DNA from: an uncultured Flaviramulus sp.
GTDB taxonomy: Bacteria; Bacteroidota; Bacteroidia; Flavobacteriales; Flavobacteriaceae
Assembly (NCBI GenBank): GCA_947495125.1
Contig: CANLXL010000002.1
Coordinates: 496,001 to 560,000 of the forward strand
Direction: 5' to 3'
DNA length: 64,000 nt
Position 1 is the stretch's first letter, and each line of letters begins with the position of its first letter. The notes below the pieces were generated by a model that worked only from the letters and a program-made list of their open reading frames with translations, was not told the origin of the DNA and ran no database searches. The position numbers and the translations under genes were made by a program. Positions 54,026-61,826 of this stretch are shown piece by piece.

Positions 54026-54834
54026 TATGAATTACAGATGGTTTGAATTAATCCCTCAAAAGTAGTTTTTAAAATAGCACGCATTTTATCGGCACGATCT
54101 TTATTGAAATTTAGTTCGCGATCATCCATATATAGAATCTTATTCATTTCTAACTGTAATGCATGAATATCGTGTTCCGGTTTTCCAAAATATCGAGTAA
54201 TATGCCCACCTTTAAAAGGCGAATTAATATTAACCTGGTAATCACCGGATTTTAAACCTTCGATCGCTGCATTCGTTAATTTTAAATCTGCAGTTTTCCC
54301 ATCATTATTTCCTAAAATAAGATCCGGAAATTTTTCTTTTCTAATCGTTGATACATAGGCTCTAATGGAATGAGCATCCCATAAAAGTGCTTTTCCAAAT
54401 TCAGCCTTTCGTTCTTTTAATAAGCTTTCAACTTTTTTGTAGTAAGGCCAATAATATGCTTTTAAACGTCTATTGATTTCTTCATTGTCGGGGATAAACT
54501 TCTTTTTTCTATATAGGGCGTTACCAAAAAAATCGGTGGTTGGAGTTAATCCTGTTATTATTCTACCGTCATTATAGAGGGGTGCGCTTTCCGGGTCTCT
54601 ATTCAAGTCTATTACCCATCTGCTATATTTAGCTTTAATAATGGTAATGCCCATTTTACGAGCAAATTTGTATAGTTTGTCAATGTACCAATCGGTATCA
54701 TCTATTTGTTGTTGTAATCGCTTATTATACATGTTTTTTAGCTCTTTTGGAAATGCTGTCCCTGCATGCGGAACACTTAATATAATAGGAACTAAATCAC
54801 CTTCAGCATTAAAAATTTTGTATGGACTTTGCAT
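54025..54834 (-). CDS. hutG: N-formylglutamate amidohydrolase (HutG type)
   Basis: 269 residues matching the N-formylglutamate deformylase family: VPIILSVPHAGTAFPKEL near 16-33, IDDTDWYIDKLYKFARKMG near 43-61, VIDLNRDPESAPLY near 75-88, and GGHITRYFGKPEHDIHALQLEMN near 213-235. Releases formate and glutamate in the last step of histidine degradation. A TAAATTTG -7 candidate on the minus strand at 54839-54846 would start transcription just before the ATG, so the mRNA might be leaderless or the element fortuitous. Confidence 0.93.
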   Translation of the reverse strand: MQSPYKIFNAEGDLVPIILSVPHAGTAFPKELKNMYNKRLQQQIDDTDWYIDKLYKFARKMGITIIKAKYSRWVIDLNRDPESAPLYNDGRIITGLTPTTDFFGNALYRKKKFIPDNEEINRRLKAYYWPYYKKVESLLKERKAEFGKALLWDAHSIRAYVSTIRKEKFPDLILGNNDGKTADLKLTNAAIEGLKSGDYQVNINSPFKGGHITRYFGKPEHDIHALQLEMNKILYMDDRELNFNKDRADKMRAILKTTFEGLIQTICNS

Positions 54835-55040
54835 ACAACAAATTTATTATTAATAATTGATTGTAAATTAATAATCCATAGTAAATTTAAAAATTATTAA
54901 TGTTAAAGGAGGCGGTGTTCTTTTGGCCGACTTAACCAGTTTAAGAGCAATTAAAATGGGGAAGAAAGTTAATAAAAGTAAGTGAAGAAGAATTTTTCAG
55001 GCATATACAAAACAATGGATGATGTCGTCATCGCTTTTTG

Positions 55041-55475
55041 CTAATCATTCGTTATTTTTTTATATTTATAGTTACATCCTTCCGTACAAATAACACTTGT
55101 TGGAGTTAAAAGAAAATAATCGGATTCAAATGTGACTTTATAGGTGATGTTACCTTCAGAATTTTCAATTCCTGCTGTAAATCCATTACAATCATATTTT
55201 AAAATCAACTCATTCGATTCGGTTGAAAAGTTTCCGCTTGTGCATTCCGGGTATTTATTTGACGAGAAAGTTCCGTTACTTGAAAACTTAAATTTTTCTC
55301 CATTTTCAATTGAAACCAAATATTGAGGTCCTCCAGAGCTAATATATGCTTCAATGAGTTGCCAATTTCCAATTATCGGATTGTCACTATTTAATTCGTT
55401 ATTATCATTAGTATCACAACCAGAATAAAAAATTGTCAGTAAAAAAATTACACCAAATTGTAATAGACTTTTCAT
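55041..55475 (-). CDS. Lipocalin-like lipoprotein
   Basis: 144 residues with lipoprotein signal (Cys near 20: IFYSGCDTND). The mature part follows the lipocalin-like pattern of Bacteroidota: IIGNWQLIEAYISSGGPQYL near 34-53, KFKFSSNGTF near 62, and ELILKYD near 88. Four Cys. Function unknown, ligand not readable. It stands alone; the neighbouring 206-bp gap 54835-55040 shows no gene. Confidence 0.75.
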   Translation of the reverse strand: MKSLLQFGVIFLLTIFYSGCDTNDNNELNSDNPIIGNWQLIEAYISSGGPQYLVSIENGEKFKFSSNGTFSSNKYPECTSGNFSTESNELILKYDCNGFTAGIENSEGNITYKVTFESDYFLLTPTSVICTEGCNYKYKKITND

Positions 55476-55539
55476 TTTTCACCTTTACATAATAGATGAT
55501 GATTTTTCCTAAAGGTTGCGCTAAACTGTGGGTTATTTT

Positions 55540-56532
55540 TTACTTTTTTGCAAGTCGTCGCATCACAACCCACTGCTTTAACATGTCTCTAGCCTCTTGG
55601 GCAGGGTAACCTAAAACAGTTTGTCCAGCTTTTATATTGTTCATAACTCCGGATCCAGCCCCAACTGTAGCGCCAGATTCTATAGTTGTGTGATCTTTAA
55701 TGGAGGCACTTCCTCCTATAATAACGCCATCTCCTAAAGTTACCGAGCCTGCTAATCCACTATGCCCGGCCATAATACAAAAACGGCCCATAACACTGTT
55801 ATGCGCAATTTGCACCAGGTTATCTATTTTACAACCATCGCCAATAATGGTTGCACTAAATTTGGCTCGGTCTACACATGAATTCGCTCCAATTTCAACA
55901 TAGTGACCAATAATAACATTACCAATTTGTGGAATTTTAACCAAACCTCTTCCGTCATCGCTAGGGCGATAGCCGAAACCATCGGCACCAATACTTACGT
56001 TAGTATGAAAAATACAATGTTTCCCAATAATACAACGCTCCCGAATTACTGTACCCGACCAAACAATGGTATGATCTCCAATAGTCGTTTCATCAAAAAC
56101 ACAAACGTTAGGATATAAAATAACATCATTACCTAAAATAACATCTTTACCAATATAACAGTTCGCTCCAATTTTACAACCGCTACCAATTGTTGCCGTT
56201 TCATGAATTACGGCAGTTGGGTGAATGTCGACATGAAATTCTGGAGTTGATGGGTTATACAATTCTAGTATTTTTGCCATGGCTAAATCCGCGTTTTCCA
56301 CTTTAATAAACGCCTTATTCGCACCGGGTTCAACATTTAAATTGCCATTAACGACTGCAGCACAAGCTTTCGAACTGGCCCAGAATTTAATGTATTTAGA
56401 ATTTCCAATAAAGGTTATTTGGTTATCATTTGCATTTTGCAGTTGCTCCGGACCTGTAATCTGTTGATTTGTGTCGCCAATGAGTTCGCCTTTTAGAATG
56501 TTGTTAATTTCACTAATCGTGTAAGATATCAT
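55540..56532 (-). CDS. lpxD: LpxD-type UDP-3-O-acylglucosamine N-acyltransferase
   Basis: 330 residues. Uridine-binding N-terminal domain (about 1-100: DNQITFIGNSKYIKFWAS) and left-handed beta helix built of hexapeptide repeats (about 105-300). Catalytic His244 in LVQIAHNSVMG. LpxD adds the N-linked hydroxyacyl chain in lipid A synthesis. The usual companion genes lpxC, fabZ and lpxA are not adjacent, so this could be the second, stand-alone LpxD paralogue seen in some flavobacteria. Confidence 0.92.
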   Translation of the reverse strand: MISYTISEINNILKGELIGDTNQQITGPEQLQNANDNQITFIGNSKYIKFWASSKACAAVVNGNLNVEPGANKAFIKVENADLAMAKILELYNPSTPEFHVDIHPTAVIHETATIGSGCKIGANCYIGKDVILGNDVILYPNVCVFDETTIGDHTIVWSGTVIRERCIIGKHCIFHTNVSIGADGFGYRPSDDGRGLVKIPQIGNVIIGHYVEIGANSCVDRAKFSATIIGDGCKIDNLVQIAHNSVMGRFCIMAGHSGLAGSVTLGDGVIIGGSASIKDHTTIESGATVGAGSGVMNNIKAGQTVLGYPAQEARDMLKQWVVMRRLAKK

Positions 56533-56691
56533 CCGTTCTTTTATAATTGGGTTAGTTATTTGTAAATCTAACAGAAATAAAACGGAATCTCTCTTTTTTA
56601 TGATATGATCTATTATTTATGACATATTCGGTAAATAATATGTTCTATTACTTACAAAATGTAACATCTTTATTGGAGTTAAAATAAAAGC

Positions 56692-57120
56692 TTAATGGTT
56701 TCTTTTTAAAACATTATCAAATTCATAGTATTTATTTTTCATTAGGCTTAACGCGAATGCAGCAGCGGACGCAATGTATACGGAATAATCTAAAGGGCCT
56801 TTTATACCGGACGAAAATGTCATTGCCAATGCGAAACTTAATAGCAGAAACCCACTAAGTTTTGCAAAGAACTCCGTTTTAAACCCGATAATGAGACAGC
56901 AGGCAAAAAGGATTTCTGCTACCGTAGCTATAATCCCTATGAAAGCTATCAGACTGTTTGGTAGCCAGGGGTTAATAAACGCTGTATATTCTAAAAAACT
57001 ATCCCAGTTTCCCCAAGTAGAAGCTTCCTTTGGCCAATAACCAAGCCTATCGGCAACAGCCGAAATGAAGCCAATACTTATGGCTAATCTTAAAAAAAGT
57101 TTAATGGTGTTATGTTTCAT
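56692..57120 (-). CDS. DoxX family membrane protein
   Basis: 142 residues with four hydrophobic helices. Family layout: LFLRLAISIGFISAVADRLGYWPKEA near 8-33, GIIATVAEILFACCLIIGF near 61-79, and FALAMTFSSGIKGPLDYS near 95-112. DoxX-like proteins are small membrane proteins linked to redox or thiol stress. It begins 2 bp after the AhpD-like gene stop, so the two are translated from one mRNA. Confidence 0.88.
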   Translation of the reverse strand: MKHNTIKLFLRLAISIGFISAVADRLGYWPKEASTWGNWDSFLEYTAFINPWLPNSLIAFIGIIATVAEILFACCLIIGFKTEFFAKLSGFLLLSFALAMTFSSGIKGPLDYSVYIASAAAFALSLMKNKYYEFDNVLKRNH

Positions 57121-57122
57121 AA

Positions 57123-57575
57123 TTAGATCTTTACTTTATAATGGCCGGGAGCGAACTGAAAGGTTTTCATCAGTCTATTCCAAGTGTTTATTTGCGTAAT
57201 AGCCAGTGTGAGGTAACAAATTTCGGCTTTGCTAAAATGTGCTAATAAGGGATCGTAATCTTCGTTAGCTATCGGAGCACTACTAATAGTTGTGAGTTTT
57301 TCGGCAAAATTTAAAGCTACAGTTTCCTTGTTTGTAAAATATGGTGTTTCTTCCCAAACGCAGAGTGATGACAAACGTAATTCCGTTTCACCCAAATGCT
57401 TTAATTCTTTGTAATGCATATCGACACAGTATGCGCAGCCATTTTTTTGAGAAATCCGAAGTTTTATAAGTTCTAAAAGTTTGGGATCTAATGGTGAATT
57501 ACTAATATAACCTTCAATAGCTCGTAAGTTTTTGAACATATTTTCCGGTACTTCTGGATATGTTATGCGTTCCAT
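57123..57575 (-). CDS. AhpD-like carboxymuconolactone decarboxylase family protein
   Basis: 150 residues from ATG 57575; the extra N-terminal residues in a longer frame depend on a TTG inside the promoter. CMD-family motif: LRISQKNGCAYCVDMHYKEL (about 47-66) with the C-x-x-C redox pair and nearby His. The family reduces peroxides with thiols. It is followed by DoxX, and both sit behind the palindrome near Crp/Fnr-B. Control by that regulator is inferred. Confidence 0.9.
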   Translation of the reverse strand: MERITYPEVPENMFKNLRAIEGYISNSPLDPKLLELIKLRISQKNGCAYCVDMHYKELKHLGETELRLSSLCVWEETPYFTNKETVALNFAEKLTTISSAPIANEDYDPLLAHFSKAEICYLTLAITQINTWNRLMKTFQFAPGHYKVKI

Positions 57576-57604
57576 AAAATTTTTGTTTTGTTTTAATTGC
57601 AAAA

Positions 57605-57612
57605 CAAAATTA
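57605..57612 (-). promoter_or_regulatory. -7 element of the AhpD/DoxX operon
   Basis: TAATTTTG on the minus strand matches TAnnTTTG; the predicted start near 57601 lies 26 nt before the ATG. Confidence 0.65.
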
Positions 57613-57633
57613 GAATACTAATAAATGCTAAAA

Positions 57634-57649
57634 ATTAAGATATCTTAAT
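57634..57649. promoter_or_regulatory. Perfect 16-bp palindrome after Crp/Fnr-B
   Basis: ATTAAG-ATAT-CTTAAT: inner geometry TTAAG-N4-CTTAA equals that of an FNR box. Centre 57641.5, about 40.5 bp before the predicted start of the AhpD/DoxX operon. It begins 11 bp after the Crp/Fnr-B stop codon. Confidence 0.7.
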
Positions 57650-57660
57650 AAATAGAAAAA

Positions 57661-58230
57661 TTATTTCTTTTTTCGAAGCTCACTTAAATATTCAGGCGTT
57701 ATATCCAGATAAGAGGCAATCATGTATTGAGGAACGCGCTGAACAAAAGAAGGGAGCTCTTTTACGAAGAACTCATAACGTTCTTTACTACTCATTTTTA
57801 TATAGAACTCATTTTTGCGCTCAATCGCGATCAGCATATTTTCGGTAGTGATTCTAAACACGCGTTCCAGTTTTGGAATGTTCATGTATGCTTTTTCTAA
57901 GTTTTCTTTGCTAAGGGTTAATACGGTCGTGTCTTCAAGAGCTTGAATATATACTAAAGATGGTTTTTCAGTGATAAAACTCTCCCAATTTGTAGTCCAC
58001 CAATGTTCTATGCCAAAATGAATAATGTTTTCGTGACCTTTGCTGTCAATATTGAAAAGACGTACAAGCCCATCCAGTATAAAGAATTTATGTTTACAAA
58101 CATCCCCTTCGTTCAAAAGAAAATCTTTTTTTAGAAATGTTTTCGGAGATAAATAGCTGAAAAAGGCGTTTGTTTCTTCATTTGAAAACGAAGCATAACG
58201 ATTTAAATAACTATGTATCTGGTTTTTCAT
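57661..58230 (-). CDS. Crp/Fnr family regulator (Crp/Fnr-B)
   Basis: 189 residues, cNMP-binding fold at about 30-130 (KDFLLNEGDVCKHKFFILDGLVRLFNID) and a short C-terminal helix-turn-helix (PQYMIASYLDITPEYLSELRK) ending only a few residues later. The recognition helix has E-Y-L-S-E where FNR-like proteins have E-x-x-S-R, so the arginine that contacts the G of TTGA is replaced. Similar in length and design to Crp/Fnr-A. The AhpD/DoxX operon behind it is its probable target. Confidence 0.9.
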   Translation of the reverse strand: MKNQIHSYLNRYASFSNEETNAFFSYLSPKTFLKKDFLLNEGDVCKHKFFILDGLVRLFNIDSKGHENIIHFGIEHWWTTNWESFITEKPSLVYIQALEDTTVLTLSKENLEKAYMNIPKLERVFRITTENMLIAIERKNEFYIKMSSKERYEFFVKELPSFVQRVPQYMIASYLDITPEYLSELRKKK

Positions 58231-58261
58231 AGGCTACAATGTGATATAAAAAAATAATCTT

Positions 58262-59713
58262 CTATTGAATTTCTTTGCCAATGCTCAAAACACTATATAC
58301 TAGTTCATCAAAATCTGCATTTGTAACACGATGACTAGAAATAGCACATCGAATACAATACATATCATTAAGCGTGGTGTAGCCCGGTAATGCAATAGCA
58401 CGTTCTTCGAGTTGCAATTTAATTTCTTTATTAAGAGCGTTTAAGTCCTCTGGTGTTAATCCACCAGGATTGTATCTAAAACAAACAATGTCCATACCAA
58501 TAGGGGCTATAAGTTCGAGGAATTCATTTTTTTTAATGAGCTCACCCAGGTAGTAAGCCTGATTTACATTTTTAGTAATCATGCGTCCAAAACGTTCGCT
58601 ACCGTGCTCCTTCAATGACATCCAAACTTTTAAAGCTCTAAAACGTCTCGATAATTGTAACCCGAATTCGCTAAACCAGTTTTCTCCGGAGGCTAAACCT
58701 CTTGTGTTTTTTGCTAAGTATTCAGGGATTAATGAAAAGGTGTTTTTATGCGCATTGCTGTCTTTAATGACAATACAACCCGCTTCAAAAGGCATGTGTA
58801 ACCATTTATGTAAATCTAGAGCAACAGAATTAGCGCGCTCAATACCTTTTAGTTTGGGTTTAATAGTATTTGAAAGCATCGCAATGGCTCCAATGGCACC
58901 GTCTACATGAAACCATAATTGTTCTTGTTGACAAATATCTGCAATGGCCTCTAAATTATCTACGGCTCCTGTATTAACCGTTCCTGAAGTGCCGATGACG
59001 CAAATGGGTCTAAGTCCTTTAGATTTATCGATTTCTATTTGTTTTTTAAGCGCATCAATGTTGATCGTATAATCTGCATTGACTTCAATTTTCTTAAGGC
59101 TTTTCGTTCCAAGCCCTAATAACTCTACGGCCTTAGTGTTACAACTGTGTATTTCGGTTGATGCATAATAAACCAAATTATTTTCTTTTAACCCTTCGGA
59201 TCTAATGTCGTAACCTGCATTTACATTCCTGGCAACGGTTAGTCCGACATAATTGGCCATGGAACCTCCACTTACCAATAGACCGCTTGCAGTTGCAGGA
59301 AATTCAATAATTTCTTTTATCCAGTTTACAACTTGTTCTTCAACTTTATGAGCTGCATGATTGCCACCGCCTAGATTAGGGTTAAGTACCGATGCCCAAA
59401 AATCACCCATAATACCGGAAATGGTACCGTTTCCCATATACCACGCCCAAAAGCGTGGATGTATATTTCCCATGGGATAGGGTAGTACCGTGTTTTGCAG
59501 TTCTTTATAAACACTTGCGGCATCACTCGGTTGTTTTGGTAAACCCGTTTTAAAAGTATTTAAAATTTCTTCCGGCATGTCTTGCCAAATTTTTCGATCT
59601 CTAACGTGTTGAACATAATCGAAAGCGTCTTCTACCATTTTGTGCATAAGGGCTTTTGATTGTTCCCAATCATGGGGGTCAAGAGTTTCGGAGGTGTCAA
59701 AATGATTATTCAT
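58262..59713 (-). CDS. PLP-dependent group II decarboxylase
   Basis: 483 residues, glutamate/aromatic-amino-acid decarboxylase family. HPRFWAWYMGNGT near 78, SGGSMANYVGLTVARN near 154-169, FHVDGAIGAIAML near 270 and the PLP-binding Lys303 in DLHKW are diagnostic. The exact substrate (aromatic, glutamate or other) cannot be told by eye. It is separated by 31 bp from the Crp/Fnr-B gene downstream, same strand, and may share its transcript. Confidence 0.9.
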   Translation of the reverse strand: MNNHFDTSETLDPHDWEQSKALMHKMVEDAFDYVQHVRDRKIWQDMPEEILNTFKTGLPKQPSDAASVYKELQNTVLPYPMGNIHPRFWAWYMGNGTISGIMGDFWASVLNPNLGGGNHAAHKVEEQVVNWIKEIIEFPATASGLLVSGGSMANYVGLTVARNVNAGYDIRSEGLKENNLVYYASTEIHSCNTKAVELLGLGTKSLKKIEVNADYTINIDALKKQIEIDKSKGLRPICVIGTSGTVNTGAVDNLEAIADICQQEQLWFHVDGAIGAIAMLSNTIKPKLKGIERANSVALDLHKWLHMPFEAGCIVIKDSNAHKNTFSLIPEYLAKNTRGLASGENWFSEFGLQLSRRFRALKVWMSLKEHGSERFGRMITKNVNQAYYLGELIKKNEFLELIAPIGMDIVCFRYNPGGLTPEDLNALNKEIKLQLEERAIALPGYTTLNDMYCIRCAISSHRVTNADFDELVYSVLSIGKEIQ

Positions 59714-59813
59714 AATAGTAGCATATTTAATGTGATTAAAGGTAATAGTTCGAATAATTTTTGATTTCTGAAATTACGTAAAATTAACAGCCATACAAAG
59801 CGATTCATTCGAT

Positions 59814-60986
59814 TTACTCTTCAATTCTATTATCATCAAAAGCGGAAGGCAATAGCTTAGGGATAAACTTAATAACGATAGGTAGCAATAGCGCTCCACC
59901 CGGAAGTAAAAAAATAGCCAAACTAGGAATGGATTTAAAGATATCTAATAATTGGTCGTTAACTTTTTTATGTTCTTCTTCATTCAAATCTCTCACCGTG
60001 GATTGAGAAATTAAAACCATGAGTTCCTTGCTGTCTTTTAATTCTTTATACAGCCTTTTACTATTTCTTGAAATGAGTTTACCCACCATTTTACTGGAAT
60101 TATCGTAAAAACTTTGTACAATATTCTTAGAACTTAGCAGTGCAATATTGTCCTTGTTTGCTGTGTAAAATTTGTTTACAGTTTCAATGGATTTATATAT
60201 TCGCGACACTTGTAAGTCTAAATCTTTACCTAAACGCAATAGAAACTGTTCCTCAGTACTATCAATAGTTCGATCACCCCATGAGGCCATACATGCCAAA
60301 TCTAACATATAATATTTTTCTTGGTACGTCCTAATACTACCCAGTGCTTTTTGGTAGTCGATACGGGTGGTATTTTGAAAACGTAACGACGATTCAAGCA
60401 GTTTTATTAGCCCGTCGTCATATTGATTTTTAGAAGCCTTTGCATTTAAAACATCTAAGATTATCGCCTCCACTGATGCTTCCAGATTTTTAATGTAATC
60501 TATAGAAACGGATTCGTTTTTCAAATATTCCTGATAAGCTAAAACATCAATAAATAGTAGCGCATTTATAATAAAATAGTTAAAGTTTTTGGTAAGGACA
60601 TTATCGTCGATTTGTATCCGCTTATGAATGATTTTTTCTAACTGCTCATTCGATTTTTTACCACCTAAAAGTTCCTGAAAAAATGAAACTTTAATCTCGC
60701 TGATATTGGTATAAAAATCTATAATACTATCAATTAAAGGTGTATTTACCTTAGATTTGGTATGGGTATATAAAAAAGCAATGAACAGATTGGTTTTACT
60801 AAGCTCTTCTTCGGTGAGGTCTTTTTTATCCACAATTTGACCTACCAGATTTAAGTTGCTCCCATAAATAAAGCCAGAATCTCTTAACGCATTGTAAAAA
60901 TGGTTTTCATTGTAGCTTAAAAATGAATCATTTTGCGCTACCTCCTGAAGTAATTTTTTTATCCAACCTTGGGCTGATGGGTTCAT
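59814..60986 (-). CDS. LETM1-related membrane protein
   Basis: 390 residues. A long helical, charged cytosolic part is followed by one C-terminal hydrophobic segment with IPSLAIFLLPGGALLLPIVIKF-type sequence (about 354-375), the LETM1-like motif. In flavobacteria such proteins are annotated as LETM1-related biofilm-associated proteins; the function is not well defined. It is transcribed alone on the minus strand. The YceI terminator lies just upstream of its start. Confidence 0.8.
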   Translation of the reverse strand: MNPSAQGWIKKLLQEVAQNDSFLSYNENHFYNALRDSGFIYGSNLNLVGQIVDKKDLTEEELSKTNLFIAFLYTHTKSKVNTPLIDSIIDFYTNISEIKVSFFQELLGGKKSNEQLEKIIHKRIQIDDNVLTKNFNYFIINALLFIDVLAYQEYLKNESVSIDYIKNLEASVEAIILDVLNAKASKNQYDDGLIKLLESSLRFQNTTRIDYQKALGSIRTYQEKYYMLDLACMASWGDRTIDSTEEQFLLRLGKDLDLQVSRIYKSIETVNKFYTANKDNIALLSSKNIVQSFYDNSSKMVGKLISRNSKRLYKELKDSKELMVLISQSTVRDLNEEEHKKVNDQLLDIFKSIPSLAIFLLPGGALLLPIVIKFIPKLLPSAFDDNRIEE

Positions 60987-61006
60987 AAACTTATTTTAAG
61001 TTGTGA

Positions 61007-61039
61007 TAAAAATAAAAAAGCTGCTTTAAAAAGCAGCTT
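61007..61039 (-). terminator. Intrinsic terminator of the YceI gene
   Basis: AAGCTGCTTT/AAAGCAGCTT stem with a 2-base loop; the T run is formed by the A-rich stretch 61007-61019 when read on the minus strand. Confidence 0.88.
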
Positions 61040-61070
61040 AAATATCTATATATTTTAAAGCGATGTCGTA

Positions 61071-61700
61071 CTAGCTTTTACGAAGAAAGGTATTTACTTC
61101 AATAGCAACATCTTCCCAGGTCTTGCTCACGCCATCGGGGCCTTTATGCAAATCAAAGCAGACTTTGTTTAAGGATTCCAGCGCACCTAGAGCATTCCAA
61201 TCTTTCAGATTCATAGTACCTGTCATGCTTACCCGTCTTTCATCTGTAATTTCAACATTTAGAGGTAAATCATGAGTCACACCGTTCATAGTAACCGTAG
61301 CCACATAAGAATTATTAGTCACCTTAATAGTGCCTTTTAAAAATTCGGTATCTAACATAGCTCCAAAAAATGACCCTATTATTTTTGCGTCTCTGGTATT
61401 CGTTGCATCATTTGAGAATAAACTACTAACAGGTATCGTAAAGCTTAAATTATTCAAAGCATCCTGAGGGGTTGCTCCTTCTTTGTTGTCAAATTTTAAA
61501 ATTTTGAATACGCCGCCAACAGGTTTTTTTTCTGTGGTTTTGTAGGCCGTCCATTTTACAGACGTTCCTTCGGGTTTTACAACAAATTTTACCGCTGGAA
61601 CAGCCTCAGCATCCGACTCGGTTTTGGCGTCTTTCTTTTCACTTTTACATGCTGAAAAGCTTAATACTAAAGCAATTAATAAATAGCTTACTTGTTTCAT
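61071..61700 (-). CDS. YceI family lipoprotein
   Basis: 209 residues with lipobox SFSAC near 18. YceI lipocalin-like fold: SVKWTAYKTTEKKPVGGVFKI near 47-67, FTIPVSSLFSNDATNTRDAKIIGSFF near 87-112, YVATVTMNGVTHDLPLNVEI near 130-149. Family members bind isoprenoid-like ligands in the periplasm. An intrinsic terminator follows. It is divergent from hemN, and the FNR-type dyad at 61765 lies in the shared 126-bp region. Confidence 0.9.
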   Translation of the reverse strand: MKQVSYLLIALVLSFSACKSEKKDAKTESDAEAVPAVKFVVKPEGTSVKWTAYKTTEKKPVGGVFKILKFDNKEGATPQDALNNLSFTIPVSSLFSNDATNTRDAKIIGSFFGAMLDTEFLKGTIKVTNNSYVATVTMNGVTHDLPLNVEITDERRVSMTGTMNLKDWNALGALESLNKVCFDLHKGPDGVSKTWEDVAIEVNTFLRKS

Positions 61701-61764
61701 TTTTATTCTTGTTTTATTTGATGTGAAAGTTAGTGCAATAATAAATTAATTGCAAATATTAAGC

Positions 61765-61778
61765 ATGACATATATCAT
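61765..61778. promoter_or_regulatory. FNR-geometry dyad upstream of hemN
   Basis: ATGAC-ATAT-ATCAT: 5-bp arms, 4-bp spacer, core TGAY-N4-RTCA. It starts 36 bp before the -7 element of hemN, so its centre lies about 40.5 bp before the predicted transcription start, a class II activator position. Confidence 0.6.
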
Positions 61779-61800
61779 ATTTTTTAATGGTCGAATGCGA

Positions 61801-61808
61801 TACTTTTG
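61801..61808 (+). promoter_or_regulatory. -7 element of hemN
   Basis: TACTTTTG matches TAnnTTTG exactly and leaves a 15-nt leader before ATG 61827. No -33 TTG is seen, fitting activator dependence. Confidence 0.65.
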
Positions 61809-61826
61809 ACTTAATAATTGTTAGGT

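Noticed and set aside
54880-55010. Possible gene relic on the plus strand (VKGGGVLLADLTSLRAIKM)
   Set aside because: Only about 25 residues, no family recognised, no start or partner fragment nearby.
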